A stretch of 64,000 nucleotides of DNA from Perognathus longimembris pacificus (GCF_023159225.1 NC_063167.1:7347734-7411733), one strand, 5' to 3'. Positions 32,939 to 43,064 are shown, numbered from the stretch's first letter. A program made the numbers and translations. Notes: generated by a model from the letters alone, not told the origin.

Positions 32939-33155
32939 TGCTGGTACCAAGACTTGAGCTCAGGGCCTTGCACTCATGCTTGGCTTTTTCAATCAAGGCT
33001 AAGAGCTCCAATCCAGATTCCTGGTGATTCATTCCCTTGAAGCACATAGGGGTCTCACAGACGTTCCTGCCTAGGCTGGCTTCAAACCGCCATCCTCAGA
33101 CCTCAGTCTCCCAAGTGGCCAGGTATGATTACAAGTATGAGCCCCTGGCGTCTGA
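32939..33155 (-). repeat. 7SL-Geo SINE
   Basis: Reverse diverged copy (ctggtaccaagacttgagct ... gattacaagtatgagcccct). Confidence 0.75.
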
Positions 33156-33311
33156 GTTTCCTGTTTCCTACACTGGCCACATTGCATCTGAAATGTCACC
33201 AGATGCCAGTATTCTAGGAAAGAGCATTCCAGGCAGAGGACAGGAAGATGGCCTGAGGGGCGGGAGGAAGCGCAGGGCTAGCTCCTCGCTGCCCAAGGCT
33301 GGTTGCCTAAT

Positions 33312-33645
33312 GCAGACTGGAAAATCTTCACCAGCAATGCCTCTGACAAAGGCTTAATATCCAAAATATGCCAGGAGCTCAAGAAACGGACCCCTTCCCA
33401 AACGAATCAACCAATCACTAAGTGGGCAAGGCAGCTATGGAGAGACTTCTCTGAAGAAGAGGTAAGAAAGGCAAAGAAACGCGTGAGGAAATGTGCCTCG
33501 TCCCTGGCTATAAAGGAAATGCAAATCAAAACAGCTCTGAGATCCATCGCACCCCAGTTAGACCAGCCAACATCAGGAAATCAAACAACAAATGTTGGCA
33601 GGGATGTGGGGAAAAGGAGCCCTGTTGTGCTGCTGGTAGGAATGT
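33312..33645 (+). mobile_element. L1 3' region, left part
   Basis: Matches the conserved LINE-1 3' segment: gacaaaggcttaatatccaa, gaaatgcaaatcaaaacagc and gttggcagggatgtggggaa in order. Forward, 5'-truncated, non-coding. Resumes at about 34080 after an LTR insertion. Confidence 0.85.
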
Positions 33646-34079
33646 AAGCTCGCACTATTAAGGGGTTTGAAATGTTACAGGGTTCAAGGGAGGGGAGTTC
33701 CCATCCCTCCAAGAGCCCACCACTCAGAGACAGTCTCAAGCAAAAGGATGGATTTATTGGGGAAGCAAAAAGCAAACTGACCGGCCAGGGACCCAGTGCA
33801 GACTCGGGAGCTGCCACCGTGACCCCAGCAGTCCTCAAATTGGGGTTTATAAAAGTAAAAGCATAGATAGCACAGATGTCGGGGCTTGACGCAGGGGGTA
33901 GAGCACGCAATAAGTTCACTGATGTAGGAGGCTGACGCAGGGGGTAGAGAAAATAACAAACAAGTTAAGCAAGCCATTTACAGAAGCAGAATTTTGGGGT
34001 CAGGTTGACCTAATCTACTCCCAACATTTCCTACCATGTTTCCCTACTCAAGATGGAGTCAGCTGTACTCCCTACAAGA
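33646..34079 (-). mobile_element. Solo LTR of an endogenous retrovirus in the L1
   Basis: The L1 similarity breaks here for about 430 bases. Read on the minus strand the insert is bounded by TGT...ACA, and contains a TATAAA box (plus position about 33850) followed about 100 bases on by AATAAA (plus about 33750), the order expected for an LTR U3-R-U5. No internal viral genes are present. Exact ends and family are uncertain. Confidence 0.6.
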
Positions 34080-34780
34080 GTACAACCACTCTGGACAGCA
34101 ATCTGGAGGTAGACCTTCCCTACAACCCAGCCATACCAATCCTGGCATCTCCCCTGAGTATCACGAGGCAGGATGCCATAAAGACACCCGCGCACCCATG
34201 TTCATTGCTGCACTGTTCACAACAGACATGCCATGGAAACAGCCCAGATGCCCCACAATAGATGTGAGGATCCAAAACACGTGGTACCTGTACACAATGG
34301 AATTTTACTCATCCATTAGAAGGAGTAAGATTATGTCATTTGCAGGGAAATGGATGGGCCTAGAACAAATCATGTTAAGTGAGGTAAACCAAGCTCAGAG
34401 AAGCAATTAGCGTGTGTTTTCTCTCATATATGAAAGCTAGACCTAAGATATACCAAATCATGATAAATTATACAGAACTCTAAGCGTTCACACACAGTGA
34501 GTGAGACTAAAGGAGGATGCTCTTAGGGGAGGAACACAAAGGTGTAACTTCTCTGAATATTTAAAATACTATTTACCAAATGAATTTCAGGAAATGGAAA
34601 TAGGATTTCGCTGTTGTTGTATTAGTGTTTGCTTTTGTTTTCTCTTTAGGGGCAAAAGTGGGACACAGAAATGGAGGGAGGGAGGGTGAACAAATGCAGG
34701 CCTGGTATTCAGTAGACATCACGTAAAAAATGAGCTATGCAACTTGTGGGCAGGGACGGGAGGGGGAAGCTGGGCAAAGA
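34080..34780 (+). mobile_element. L1 3' region, right part
   Basis: Continues the truncated L1: gtacaaccactctggacagc, cacaatggaattttactcat and gtgttttctctcatatatga. Ends before an IDL-Geo copy. Confidence 0.85.
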
Positions 34781-34794
34781 GAAGGAAAGGGCGA

Positions 34795-34985
34795 GGGCAG
34801 GGAATGTGGCCTAGTGGTAAAAGGGCTTGCCTTGTATACATGAAGCCCTGGGTTCGAGTCCTCAGCACCACATACATAGAAAAAGCCAGAAGTGGCGCTG
34901 TGGCTCAAGTGATAGAGCCAAAAGAAGGGACAGTGCTCAGGCCCTGAGTTCAAGCCCCAGGACTGGCAAAAAAAAAAAAAAAAAG
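34795..34985 (+). repeat. IDL-Geo SINE
   Basis: Forward; a short deletion in the Geo half (gatagagccaaaagaaggga). A17 tail. Confidence 0.9.
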
Positions 34986-35090
34986 CACTTGCTTGTAGAG
35001 AAGAAAGGGGCGGCAGTGTCCAAGAAAAAATGGACTCATTACTTGACTTGTGAAATCATAACAACAAAATTGTTTAAAACAAAATCTTTA

Positions 35091-35315
35091 GGCCAAGTCC
35101 TGGTGGCTATAATCCTAGCTACTCAGGAAGCTGAGATCTGAGGATCACAGTTCAAGGCCAGCCTGAGCAAGAAGACTATGAGACTCTTATCTCCAATTAA
35201 ACCACCAGAGTGCTGTAAGTGGAGCTGTGGCTCTAGTGGTAGAATGCTAGCCTTGAGCACAAAAGCTCAGGGGCAGGACCCAGGCCCAGAGTTCAAGCCG
35301 CAAGACCAGCATGCG
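35091..35315 (+). repeat. 7SL-Geo SINE
   Basis: Forward copy with gctcctggtggctataatcc-type 5' end and gttcaagccgcaagaccagc 3' end. Confidence 0.8.
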
Positions 35316-35579
35316 GACACACACATACACACACACACTTGTGTAAAGTGTCAGTGCTGGAGCCCAGGCAGAGAAAGGAGATTGAATCAGCTCACCCCTG
35401 CCCCCCGCCGGAAGAGGACGGACAGAAGCAATTTATTGACTCCACATTGCCGTCAAGGTACTGACGTGAACTTCCAGATGGTGCGAGAAGAGCTTTGAAC
35501 GCCGCATTAATAACTGGTCTTGGGGGAACTGTGGTCTGGTGGGTTTTTCCTGCAGGATTGTCGGGTGCGGCCTTGTCCT

Positions 35580-35975
35580 AGGACCTTATCATGATAAGAA
35601 AGTCTTTCTGGAAGGAGGGGTGGGGGCTGGATAAGTGAATTTTCTCTCCCGACATGTGGGTGATAAAAGTCCTGATGACTTCCGGAGAGAAAAGCTGGAA
35701 GAAGTGAAAACTGTGCCAGCTGGGGACAACAACAAAAAAGTGTTTGAGGAGAAGGAAAAGGAAAAGCTACCCCTGGGGCTCGGCGCCTCCTCTCTGAGGT
35801 CCTGCCTGGCCGCCCCTCCTCGTGGCCGGGACCTGGGAAGCATCCATGAGGAGACACTCTCTCCCCCAGCTCCGAGCTGTCAGCGCCCTCGGTGGCGTCC
35901 GGATGGAGCTCTGTCACTCCACAGCTGATAAAGCCCCAGCTCCCGGCCCGGGCCTCCAGGCCCGGATAAGCCGGG
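35580..35975. promoter_or_regulatory. Candidate enhancer: GATA-motif cluster
   Basis: Repeat-free block with GATA motifs at 35586-35591, 35592-35597, 35630-35635, 35661-35666, 35926-35931 and 35965-35970, and an E-box CAGCTG at 35922-35927. Located about 9 kb upstream of the NPPB start. The cardiac role is inferred from motif type and position only. Confidence 0.4.
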
Positions 35976-36321
35976 GCTGTCAGCAGGTGCCCGGCCGGCG
36001 CCTGCCGCCCATCCTCGCCCCGTGCACCCGCTCTGAGCTTCCTGCTGTCTGTTTACAGCCCAGACGGCCACCTTGATGTGACCCACCCGCCGGGCCCACC
36101 CTCGCCTCGGCAGGACCGGGAAGACGCATGTATCCACTCGCTTCCCGGTCCCCGCCGTGTCCGCATGTGTGGCCGCCGGAGAGGGGTGAACCCCGCTTGC
36201 TGCTTGTTGTGGGGGCGCTCCCTAAGGTGTCGGGCAAAGCCGGAGAGCGTGGGCAACGTCCGACGTATCATCCCATCACCGTCGTGGCACAGAACGGCGA
36301 ACGGCAGAGAAACAAACGGCA

Positions 36322-36560
36322 GGCCGGGCTTCCGTGGCTCGCGCCTGTCATCCTGGCTCCTCGGGAGGCTGAGATCTGAAGATGGCGGTTCAAAGCCAGC
36401 CCGGGCAGGAAAGTCCGTGAGACTCTTATCTCCAGTGAAGCACCAGAAAACTGGAATTGGAGCTGCGGCTCAAGGGTAAGAGTGCCAGCCTTGAGGAGAC
36501 AGAAGAAAACCACAAGGTTCAAGCACTTTCAAGTCGTAGCATCCAAATTAAAAAACAAAA
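36322..36560 (+). repeat. 7SL-Geo SINE
   Basis: Forward copy, GC-rich 7SL half; Geo half diverges at its 3' end. Confidence 0.75.
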
Positions 36561-36916
36561 GTTGATTCAAGGCCTAGCTGGAGCCTGGGCTGGGCGGGGA
36601 CCACAGATGGGCTCTCCTTCCGCTGGACAGCCAGCCTGGCCCCGGGCGGGCTCCCGGTGGGCCTGGCCCACCCTGCCGCCATCTTGACTAAGTTCTGACC
36701 TCGAGACCCCAGGCACGCTCCTTCCAGAAAGGACACAGGTAGCCACGGTGCTCATTTCCTCAGCACCAATTCCGACCTGGGCTCCGAGCTTCCTCCTCAC
36801 CATATTCCTACGGTCTGACTGGCCGAGGGAGGACGAGAGCATGACCAGCCCCACTGTCCAGATCCGGAAACCCAGGCATGCCCCAGGTCCCTGTTACCGG
36901 TTACACTGGGTCTCCA

Positions 36917-37088
36917 AGCTGGTGCTGGAGACTCACGCCTGTGATCCTCGCTGCTCAGGATGCAGAGATCTGGAGAATCGTGGTTCTAAGCCAGCCTGTG
37001 CAGAAAAGTCCAGAGTAGAGCACCATCCATGAGCAAGAAAGTCAAGGGAGAGTGTGCAAGACTGAGTCCAAGCTCTAGAAGCAGAAAA
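36917..37088 (+). repeat. 7SL-Geo SINE, truncated
   Basis: Forward; complete 7SL half and a partial Geo half. Its A-rich end runs straight into the AT palindrome. Confidence 0.7.
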
Positions 37089-37300
37089 ATAGCAATAATA
37101 TTATAGATAATATACTATATTATAGTATATAATAATATAATATCTATCATATTATATAACATAACATATGTATAATACACTATATATTATGCATAATAGA
37201 TATTGTATATTATACAATACAATATTATACGTATTAATTAATAATATGTTATATATTATATCATATAGTGTATATAATCGTAATAATTATTATTGCTATT
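37088..37300. repeat. Palindromic AT-rich repeat
   Basis: About 213 bases, nearly all A/T. Outer ends aatagcaataat and attattgctatt are exact inverted repeats. The centre is tattatgcataata (ATGCAT at 37189-37194), and about 20 bases on either side of it are complementary with few mismatches. Arms of roughly 105 bases with small indels. Confidence 0.85.
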
Positions 37301-37307
37301 ATTATTT

Positions 37308-37495
37308 AGCCAGGCCCAGTGGCTCAGGCCTGTAAGCCTCACTACTCAGGAGGCTGAGATCTGAAGATCTCAGTTTGAAGCCAGCCCAGGCAGGAACGTC
37401 CAGGAGACTCTTATCTCCAATTAATCACTGGAAAGGCCAGAAATGGCGCTGTGGCTCAGGTGGTAGAGGGCTGTTCTTGAGCAAAAGAGAAACTC
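37308..37495 (+). repeat. 7SL-Geo SINE, 5' part
   Basis: Forward copy interrupted after gagcaaaagagaaactcggg; what looks like its 3' remainder (cagctcagggac ... agccccaggatgggc) is at 37928-37978. Confidence 0.7.
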
Positions 37496-37715
37496 GGGGA
37501 GCCGCCGCCACGACCATCTCGGTGCCCGGCTCGACCTGCCGCGAGGTCATGAGCTGGGCCTGGAGCTACGGCCGCCTCTGCATCCTGGACCTGCGCCTCG
37601 GGGAGCCACCGGGGTCTCGCCCTCCTCCTCTGGGGAACGCAGGCAGTCAGCGCCCCACTGAGCTCAGGGTGAGACTGGGGCGTGGGGAACCAGCCTGCCT
37701 GCAACGCGGTGACTA
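37496..37715 (+). other. Coding-like GC-rich segment inside a SINE
   Basis: About 220 bases of unique DNA, open in the + frame with strong G/C third positions (peptide such as STCREVMSWAWSYGRLCILD). Not recognised. It is joined to an IDL-Geo element and the two together interrupt a 7SL-Geo SINE. It could be a retroposed or transduced transcript piece; function cannot be assigned. Confidence 0.4.
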
Positions 37716-37905
37716 CAGGAACGTGGCCTAGTGGTAGAGCGCTCGCCTAGCATGCACGAAGCCCTGGGTTCGATTCCCCAGCACCACATATATAGAAAAA
37801 GGCAGAAGTGGCGCTGTGGCTCAAGTGGCAGAGTGCTAGCCTTGAGCAAAAAAGAAGCCAGGAACAGTGCTCAGGCCCTGAGTCCAAGCCCCAGGACTGG
37901 GAGAA
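37716..37905 (+). repeat. IDL-Geo SINE
   Basis: Forward complete dimer (ggaacgtggcctagtggtag ... agccccaggactgg) with an A-rich tail. Confidence 0.9.
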
Positions 37906-38199
37906 AAAAACAACAACAAAAGAAGCAGCAGCTCAGGGACAAGGATTGGGCCCTGAGTTCAAGCCCCAGGATGGGCTTGTAACAAACATAGTAACAAATA
38001 TAATAATAATAAATAATGTGGGCCCCATGGGCAGGAGGAGCTGGCAGGGGAGTTGTTAGAAGCAGGGTTCAGGCTTGCATTCGAATCCCACCGCTTCCAC
38101 GCAGCCCCGGTGCGACCCGGGCCCGCCTGGCCTCGGTTTCCTGAACCTGTGGAGAGGGAGTTGTAGGGCGCACGGCCGTCTGGCCGTAAGCCGGCGGGT

Positions 38200-38470
38200 A
38201 TCAGGCACGTGGCTGTGGGGAGGAGCCGGTCCCGGGTGGGCTGCTCCCCGGGCCCGGGGCCGGGGGCTGCGCAGGCCTGGGGGAAGGGGGGCTCGGGAGG
38301 CGGGGCGGGGCCGCTGGCGCCCCCCACGCGCTCGCGCTCACGCCGCCTCCACTCAGGTGGCCCGCGGAGGGGGAAGTCACGGGGAAGTCACGCTTGCTGC
38401 CTCAAGTGCCGTCAGCAAGCTGCGGCGCATTCCTGGGATTCTGTCCGCGTGCCGTGATCCAGGGGCAGCG

Positions 38471-38506
<36 letters not shown>

Positions 38507-38720
38507 GCGCGCGCGCATGCGTGTTCACAGCCCGCGAGGCAGGCCGCCGGGCTAGACCGCCTGGAGCGCGCGCTGACTCCACGCACGTACGCACGCGGCT
38601 CCCAGGCCGGCGGTGCCGGGCCGGCCCGGGGCTTCTCCCCCGACGCGTGCTCGCCAGCCAGCCCTCCTAGGAGGCCCGGAGCGCTGGGGGGGGGAAGCGG
38701 CCAGGGCCCCCGGGAGAGGC
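38200..38720. other. GC- and CpG-rich block without recognised gene
   Basis: High CpG density resembling a CpG island, including a (GTGC)n/(GC)n tract at 38472-38518. No conserved protein or promoter-gene pair recognised. Confidence 0.5.
38472..38518. repeat. (GTGC)n to (GC)n microsatellite
   Basis: Tetranucleotide gtgc units followed by a GC dinucleotide run. Confidence 0.9.
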
Positions 38721-38822
38721 TGCCGGGCCTCCCCTCGGCCCTCCGTGCGCCCTGGCAAGCCCCGGATTCTCTTGCACAAGGGGAACCCGTCCCTAAGTCC
38801 AGAAAGAGAGGAAGCGGGGGTG

Positions 38823-39030
38823 CCCGAGGCTCACGCTTACCATCCAAGCCGCTCACCGGACCGCGAGCTGAGGATCCCGGTTCCAAGCCAGCCCAGGCGG
38901 GACAGTCTGCGTGTGAGACGCCCGAGCTGCAGTGAGCCACCCCAAAACATCCAGAAGTGGGGCCCACAGCTCACGTGGTAGAGCGGGGGGACGGCGGCCA
39001 GGCCCCGAGGTCGCGCCCCGGGGCTGGCAC
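38823..39030 (+). repeat. 7SL-Geo SINE, GC-shifted
   Basis: Forward diverged copy (gaggctcacgcttaccatcc; agcccaggcgggacagtctg; ctcacgtggtagagc). Confidence 0.65.
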
Positions 39031-39122
39031 ACAAAAAAGAAAAGACTAACACCTTCTCTTTTTGTGTTGCTTTGCTATTTTATTCATGGCAAAGACTGGC
39101 TCTCACACTTTTGTTTTGGTTT

Positions 39123-39291
39123 TGGCCAGATGAGCACCATCCCTGGCTTCCTTTTGCTCAGGGCTAGCACTCTGCCATCTGAGCCACAGCGCCACTTCTG
39201 GCCGTTTTCTATGTATGTGGTGCTGGGGAATCGAACCCAGGGCTTCCTGTATAGGAGGCAAGCGCTCTACCACTAGGCCGCATCCCCAGCC
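39123..39291 (-). repeat. IDL-Geo SINE, Geo end truncated
   Basis: Reverse; starts inside the Geo half (ggccagatgagcaccatccc) and has a complete ID-like half. Confidence 0.85.
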
Positions 39292-39479
39292 CTGGCTCTC
39301 TCACTTAATTGCCAGTGGTGGGAGCAGGGCGGGGGGGGGGGGGGGGGGGCTCTGCGGGCCGCCCGGGGCTTGGCCGGGGTGAGGCCGGACGCTGCGGGTC
39401 CCGCGGGCGGAGCCGGCCGGCGCAGGGCGTGACCAGGGCGGCCAGGCTGAGCTCACTGGGCAGGCTCGCCCGCTTCCCC

Positions 39480-39600
39480 GGGTCACATTCCCAGCTGAAG
39501 AGCCCGCGCCTTCGCCCGCGCTGCGCGCTGCAAGGTCTTTTTAGGAACCAAGACTCTAATTTTAGTGCTCTGGCCTTCAACACCTTCTCGAAATAGCTCC
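39480..39600. promoter_or_regulatory. Candidate muscle enhancer: M-CAT, E-box, MEF2
   Basis: CATTCC 39486-39491, adjacent CAGCTG 39492-39497 and a perfect MEF2 site CTAATTTTAG 39556-39565 within 80 unique bases, 13 kb upstream of NPPB. Motif evidence only. Confidence 0.35.
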
Positions 39601-39744
39601 GGTGGCCTCCATGTCCCTGCTCCCCCGCGAGAAGGGGAACCCCTGCCTCCCCGCGGCCCAAGGCGGGAGCCCAGGCCCAGGGCCTTGTATGGCTTTCGGC
39701 AGAGGCCCCAGGAGTCCATGTGCTCCTGGAGCTGCATCCAGGGC

Positions 39745-40226
39745 TGCTGCCCTCCTCCTCCTCCCCCTCCCCCTCCCCCTCCCCTCTTTCTCCTCCTCCC
39801 CCTCCCTCCTCCTCCTCCTCTGCCTCCTCCTCTTCCTCCTCCTTCTCCCCCTTCCTCCTCCTCCCATCCTCCTCCCCCTCCCCTATCCTCCTCCCTCCTC
39901 CTCCCCCTCCTCCTCTTTCCCCACCTTCTCTTCCTCCCTCCCCCTCTTCTTCCTTCTCCTCCCCCTCCTCCTCTTCCTCCTCCTCCCCCTCCTCCCTCTC
40001 CTCCTCCCCCTCCCCTCCCCATCTTCCTCCTCCTCCTCCCCTCCTCCTCTCTTCTCCTCTCCCCTCCCCTCCCCCTCTTCTTCCTCCTCCTCCCCCTCCC
40101 ACTCCTCCCTCTTCTCTTCCTCTTCCCCTCCCCCTCCCCCTCCTCCCTCTTTTCCTCCTCCCCCTCCTCCTCTACTTCCTCCTTCTCCTCCCCCCTCCTC
40201 CTCCCCCACCCCTTCTTCCTTCTCCC
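39745..40226 (+). repeat. Polypyrimidine tract (CCT)n, about 470 bp
   Basis: Almost pure C/T on the + strand made of cctcct, ccccctcc and cttcct units, with a handful of A. Mirror symmetry elements could form H-DNA. Both strands yield long repetitive ORFs that are not genes. Confidence 0.95.
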
Positions 40227-40239
40227 TGGGTGGGGGGCA

Positions 40240-40328
40240 CACAAGGAATGTAGCTTAGTTGTAGAAATGCTTTCCTAGCATGCATGAGACCATGAGTTCG
40301 ATTCCTTAGTACCACATAAACACAGAAA
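40240..40328 (+). repeat. ID-like monomer
   Basis: Forward: aaggaatgtagcttagttgt and gagttcgattccttagtacc, an IDL unit without Geo half. Confidence 0.75.
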
Positions 40329-40357
40329 ATAAATTAAAAATATTTTTAAAACAAACC

Positions 40358-40592
40358 AGCTAGGCACCAGTGGTTCACACCTATAATCCTAGCTATTTAG
40401 GAAGCTGAAATCTGAAGTTCACAGTTCAAAGCCAGCCTGAGCAGGAAAGTCTATAAGACTCTCTTCTCCAATAAACTACTCAGAAAAGGCCGGAATTGGT
40501 GCTGCAGCTCGAGTGGTAGAGTGCTAGCCTTGAGCACAAAGAGGCTCAAGGACAGCACCCAGACCCCAAGTTCAGGGCCCAGGACTGGCAAA
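40358..40592 (+). repeat. 7SL-Geo SINE
   Basis: Forward full-length copy (gctaggcaccagtggttcac ... gcccaggactggc). Confidence 0.85.
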
Positions 40593-40602
40593 AGAAAAAC
40601 CC

Positions 40603-40838
40603 AAGGGGCTGGACACTGGGGCTCAGCCACTAATCCTGGCGATTCAGGAGGCTGAGATCTGAGAATTTACAGTTGGGAGCCAGCCCAGGCAGGAAGGTCG
40701 GTGAGACTGGTATCACCCACTGAGCAAGCACCAAAGAAGCCAGAAGTGACTCTAGTGCTACAGTCCTGGCCTTGAGAACAAGGAAAAAAGAAAAGGCTAA
40801 GGGACAGCACCCAGGTCCTGAGTTCCAGCTCCAGGTCT

Positions 40839-40843
<5 letters not shown>
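40603..40843 (+). repeat. 7SL-Geo SINE
   Basis: Forward; directly follows the preceding copy and ends in a CA repeat. Confidence 0.8.

Positions 40844-40873
<30 letters not shown>
40843..40873. repeat. (CA)n microsatellite
   Basis: 15 CA units at the SINE tail. Confidence 0.95.
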
Positions 40874-40874
<1 letters not shown>

Positions 40875-41082
40875 TAGCGTAGGGTAGTGGGTTTGAACCA
40901 CTGATTCCACATCAGAGGGGACTAGCCCACAACCAAGCTCTCCTAGGAAGAGTCTCCCTGCCTCCATTACTTGCTGGGGCGGAGGAGGAGGAGGAGCCGG
41001 CCTGGCCATTCCATGACTGCGGCTGCTCTTTCCTGAAGCCAGCCCCCAGCCTGGGCGCCACCGGGTGAGGAGCGAGTCCGCC

Positions 41083-41097
41083 GCACCCCCTGCTGGA
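41083..41097 (-). promoter_or_regulatory. CTCF-like motif
   Basis: Minus-strand CCAGCAGGGGGTGC differs from the CTCF core at one base. Lies in a unique stretch between repeats. Confidence 0.4.
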
Positions 41098-41239
41098 CAC
41101 ACGGCGTCCTGCAGGTGACCCTGCATTTCCCCAGCTAGCTAGGTCCTGTGAGCCGGGGGCTGAGCATTCCTCCTGCCCAGAACCCCACAGAGTTTCAGGA
41201 ACAAGAACCAAAGCAGGGCCTTGTGTTCACAGAAATAAA

Positions 41240-41710
41240 GGGTGGATGAACGGGGGCACAGGTACATGTATGTGCACGTGCATGCAGGTATGTGTATGCA
41301 TGTGTGGTGGATGGATGGGTGGATGGATGGAGGGTAGGTGGGTGGGTGCATGTGCAACTCACTAGCTGGAGTAGGGATGTATTGGTGTAGGGGAGTGGAT
41401 GGGTGATAGGATGATGGATGGATGGAGGCACAAACACATGGATGAGCAGGGGAGTGGGTACGTGGATGGACGGATGAATTAATAGATATACAGATGGATG
41501 TGTGTTGGGGTACAGGGATAGATGGATGGATGGATGGATGGGTGGATGGATGGGTGGGTGGATGGATGGATGGGTGGGTGGATGGATGGATGGGTGGGTG
41601 GGTGGATGGATGGATGGGTGGATGGATGGATGGAAGGAAGGAAGGAAAGAAGGATGATGGATGGACTAACAGATATATAGTTGGATGCACGGATGGTAGT
41701 GATGGAGTGG
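41240..41710 (+). repeat. (GGAT)n-type tetranucleotide array
   Basis: Degenerate at first (tgtgtatgcatgtgtggtgg), then regular gatg/ggtg units (41515-41640) and short GGAA runs. Creates open reading frames such as Asp-Gly-Trp or His-Pro repeats, not genes. Confidence 0.95.
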
Positions 41711-41790
41711 AGGCTTGAGCAGAGGATATTTCTCTCCCCAGGGCCAGGCTAGGAGGAAGGCTGGCAAATTGCCAAAGCATGGAGACTTTT

Positions 41791-41991
41791 TTTTTTTTTT
41801 GCCAGTCCTGGGCCTTGAACTCAGGCCTGAGCACTGTCCCTGGCTTCCTTTTTGCTCAAGGCTAGCACTCTGCCACTTGAGCCACAGCGCCTCTTCTGGC
41901 CGTTTTCCGTATATGTGGTGCAGGAGAATCGAACCCAGGGCTTCATGTATACGAGGCAAGCTCTCTTGCCACTAGGCCATATTCCCAGCCC
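41791..41991 (-). repeat. IDL-Geo SINE with target duplication
   Basis: Reverse dimer flanked by gcatggagactttt at 41777-41790 and 41992-42005, identical. Confidence 0.95.
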
Positions 41992-42594
41992 GCATGGAGA
42001 CTTTTTGTAACATGGCACAATGTCCTGTTTGTTTGGGTCTGGTGGGGATGAAGTCCAGCATGGTCTGTTGGGGTCTCGGGTCCCCCCGTGTCTGATGAGC
42101 CTGGAGGTTTTCCTATCATGATGTGGGTGACTGTAACCCCTCCTTCCGCTGTCTCCCAGGCTGCTGGCGTTGTGTTTGGGATGCAGGCAGGACTGGGTGG
42201 CGCAGGCCTGGGGGAGCTGGAGAAGCAGCAGGCTGGGCCGGAGGAGGAAGATGGTGGCCCAGAATTCCTCCCACCGCGAGCACGCGCCACCCATCCTCCA
42301 TGCTGACCCCCAGGCCCAGCGCAGCGTGAACACACGGGGTCCCATTGATTGTGGCTCCGACCACGAGGCCAACAGCAGAGCCCGGTCCTCTCCCACTGAC
42401 GTGGCCAGGACCCTGTCCTCTTGCTGTTTTGAATGAGAGAAGAGGCGTCACGGGCTGGCTAAGCTGCCTGGCCGGGTTGCCATGCCGCAGAGCGCCATCG
42501 TAAGCAAGCTCCTCAGCCCTCCGGGGGTGTGGTAACCTCCCTGACCCGGGCTCCTGGATCCCAGCCAGCACAGGCAGGATAATACTCAGAGTCA

Positions 42595-42797
42595 GGACTG
42601 GGGATATGGCCTAGTGGCAAGAGTGCCTGCCTTATATACATGAGGCCCTGGGTTCGATTCCCCAGCACCACATATACAGAAAATGGCCAGAAGTGGCGCT
42701 GTGGCTCAGGTGGCAGAGTGCTAGCCTTGAGCAAGAAGAAGCCAGGGACAGTGCTCAGGCCCTGAGTCCAAGCCCCAGGACTGGCCAAAAATAAAAA
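42595..42797 (+). repeat. IDL-Geo SINE with target duplication
   Basis: Forward dimer with A-rich tail, flanked by aatactcagagtca at 42581-42594 and 42798-42811, identical. Confidence 0.95.
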
Positions 42798-42882
42798 AAT
42801 ACTCAGAGTCAATTCTGACTCGGTTACAACTGGGACACATAGTTCTAGTAGTAAAAAAAAAAAAATCTATTGAAAATATTAC

Positions 42883-43002
42883 GCTGGGCACAAGTGGCTC
42901 ATGGCTGTAATTCCAGCTACTCAGGAGGCTAAGCTATAAGGATCCTGGTTCTAAGCCAGCCCAGTAATTAAAGTGTGTGAGATACTTATCTCCAGTGCAA
43001 AT
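42883..43002 (+). repeat. 7SL-like half SINE
   Basis: Forward: gctgggcacaagtggctcat ... cttatctccagtgc, ending without a Geo half. Confidence 0.75.
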
Positions 43003-43064
43003 AGTTTCATTTTTATTCAAAATGGGAAAAAAAATCAAGCTAAAAAAAAAAAAAAAGAATCACC

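Noticed and set aside
33303..33647. 114-aa ORF starting MPNADWKIF
   Set aside because: Part of the L1 3' region, broken by the LTR; not a functional gene.
39305..40278. Glu/Arg-rich and Ser/Pro/Leu-rich ORFs on both strands
   Set aside because: Direct translation of the polypyrimidine tract; purely compositional.
41139..41834. His-Pro-Ser repeat ORF, 231 aa
   Set aside because: Translation of the GGAT tetranucleotide array.
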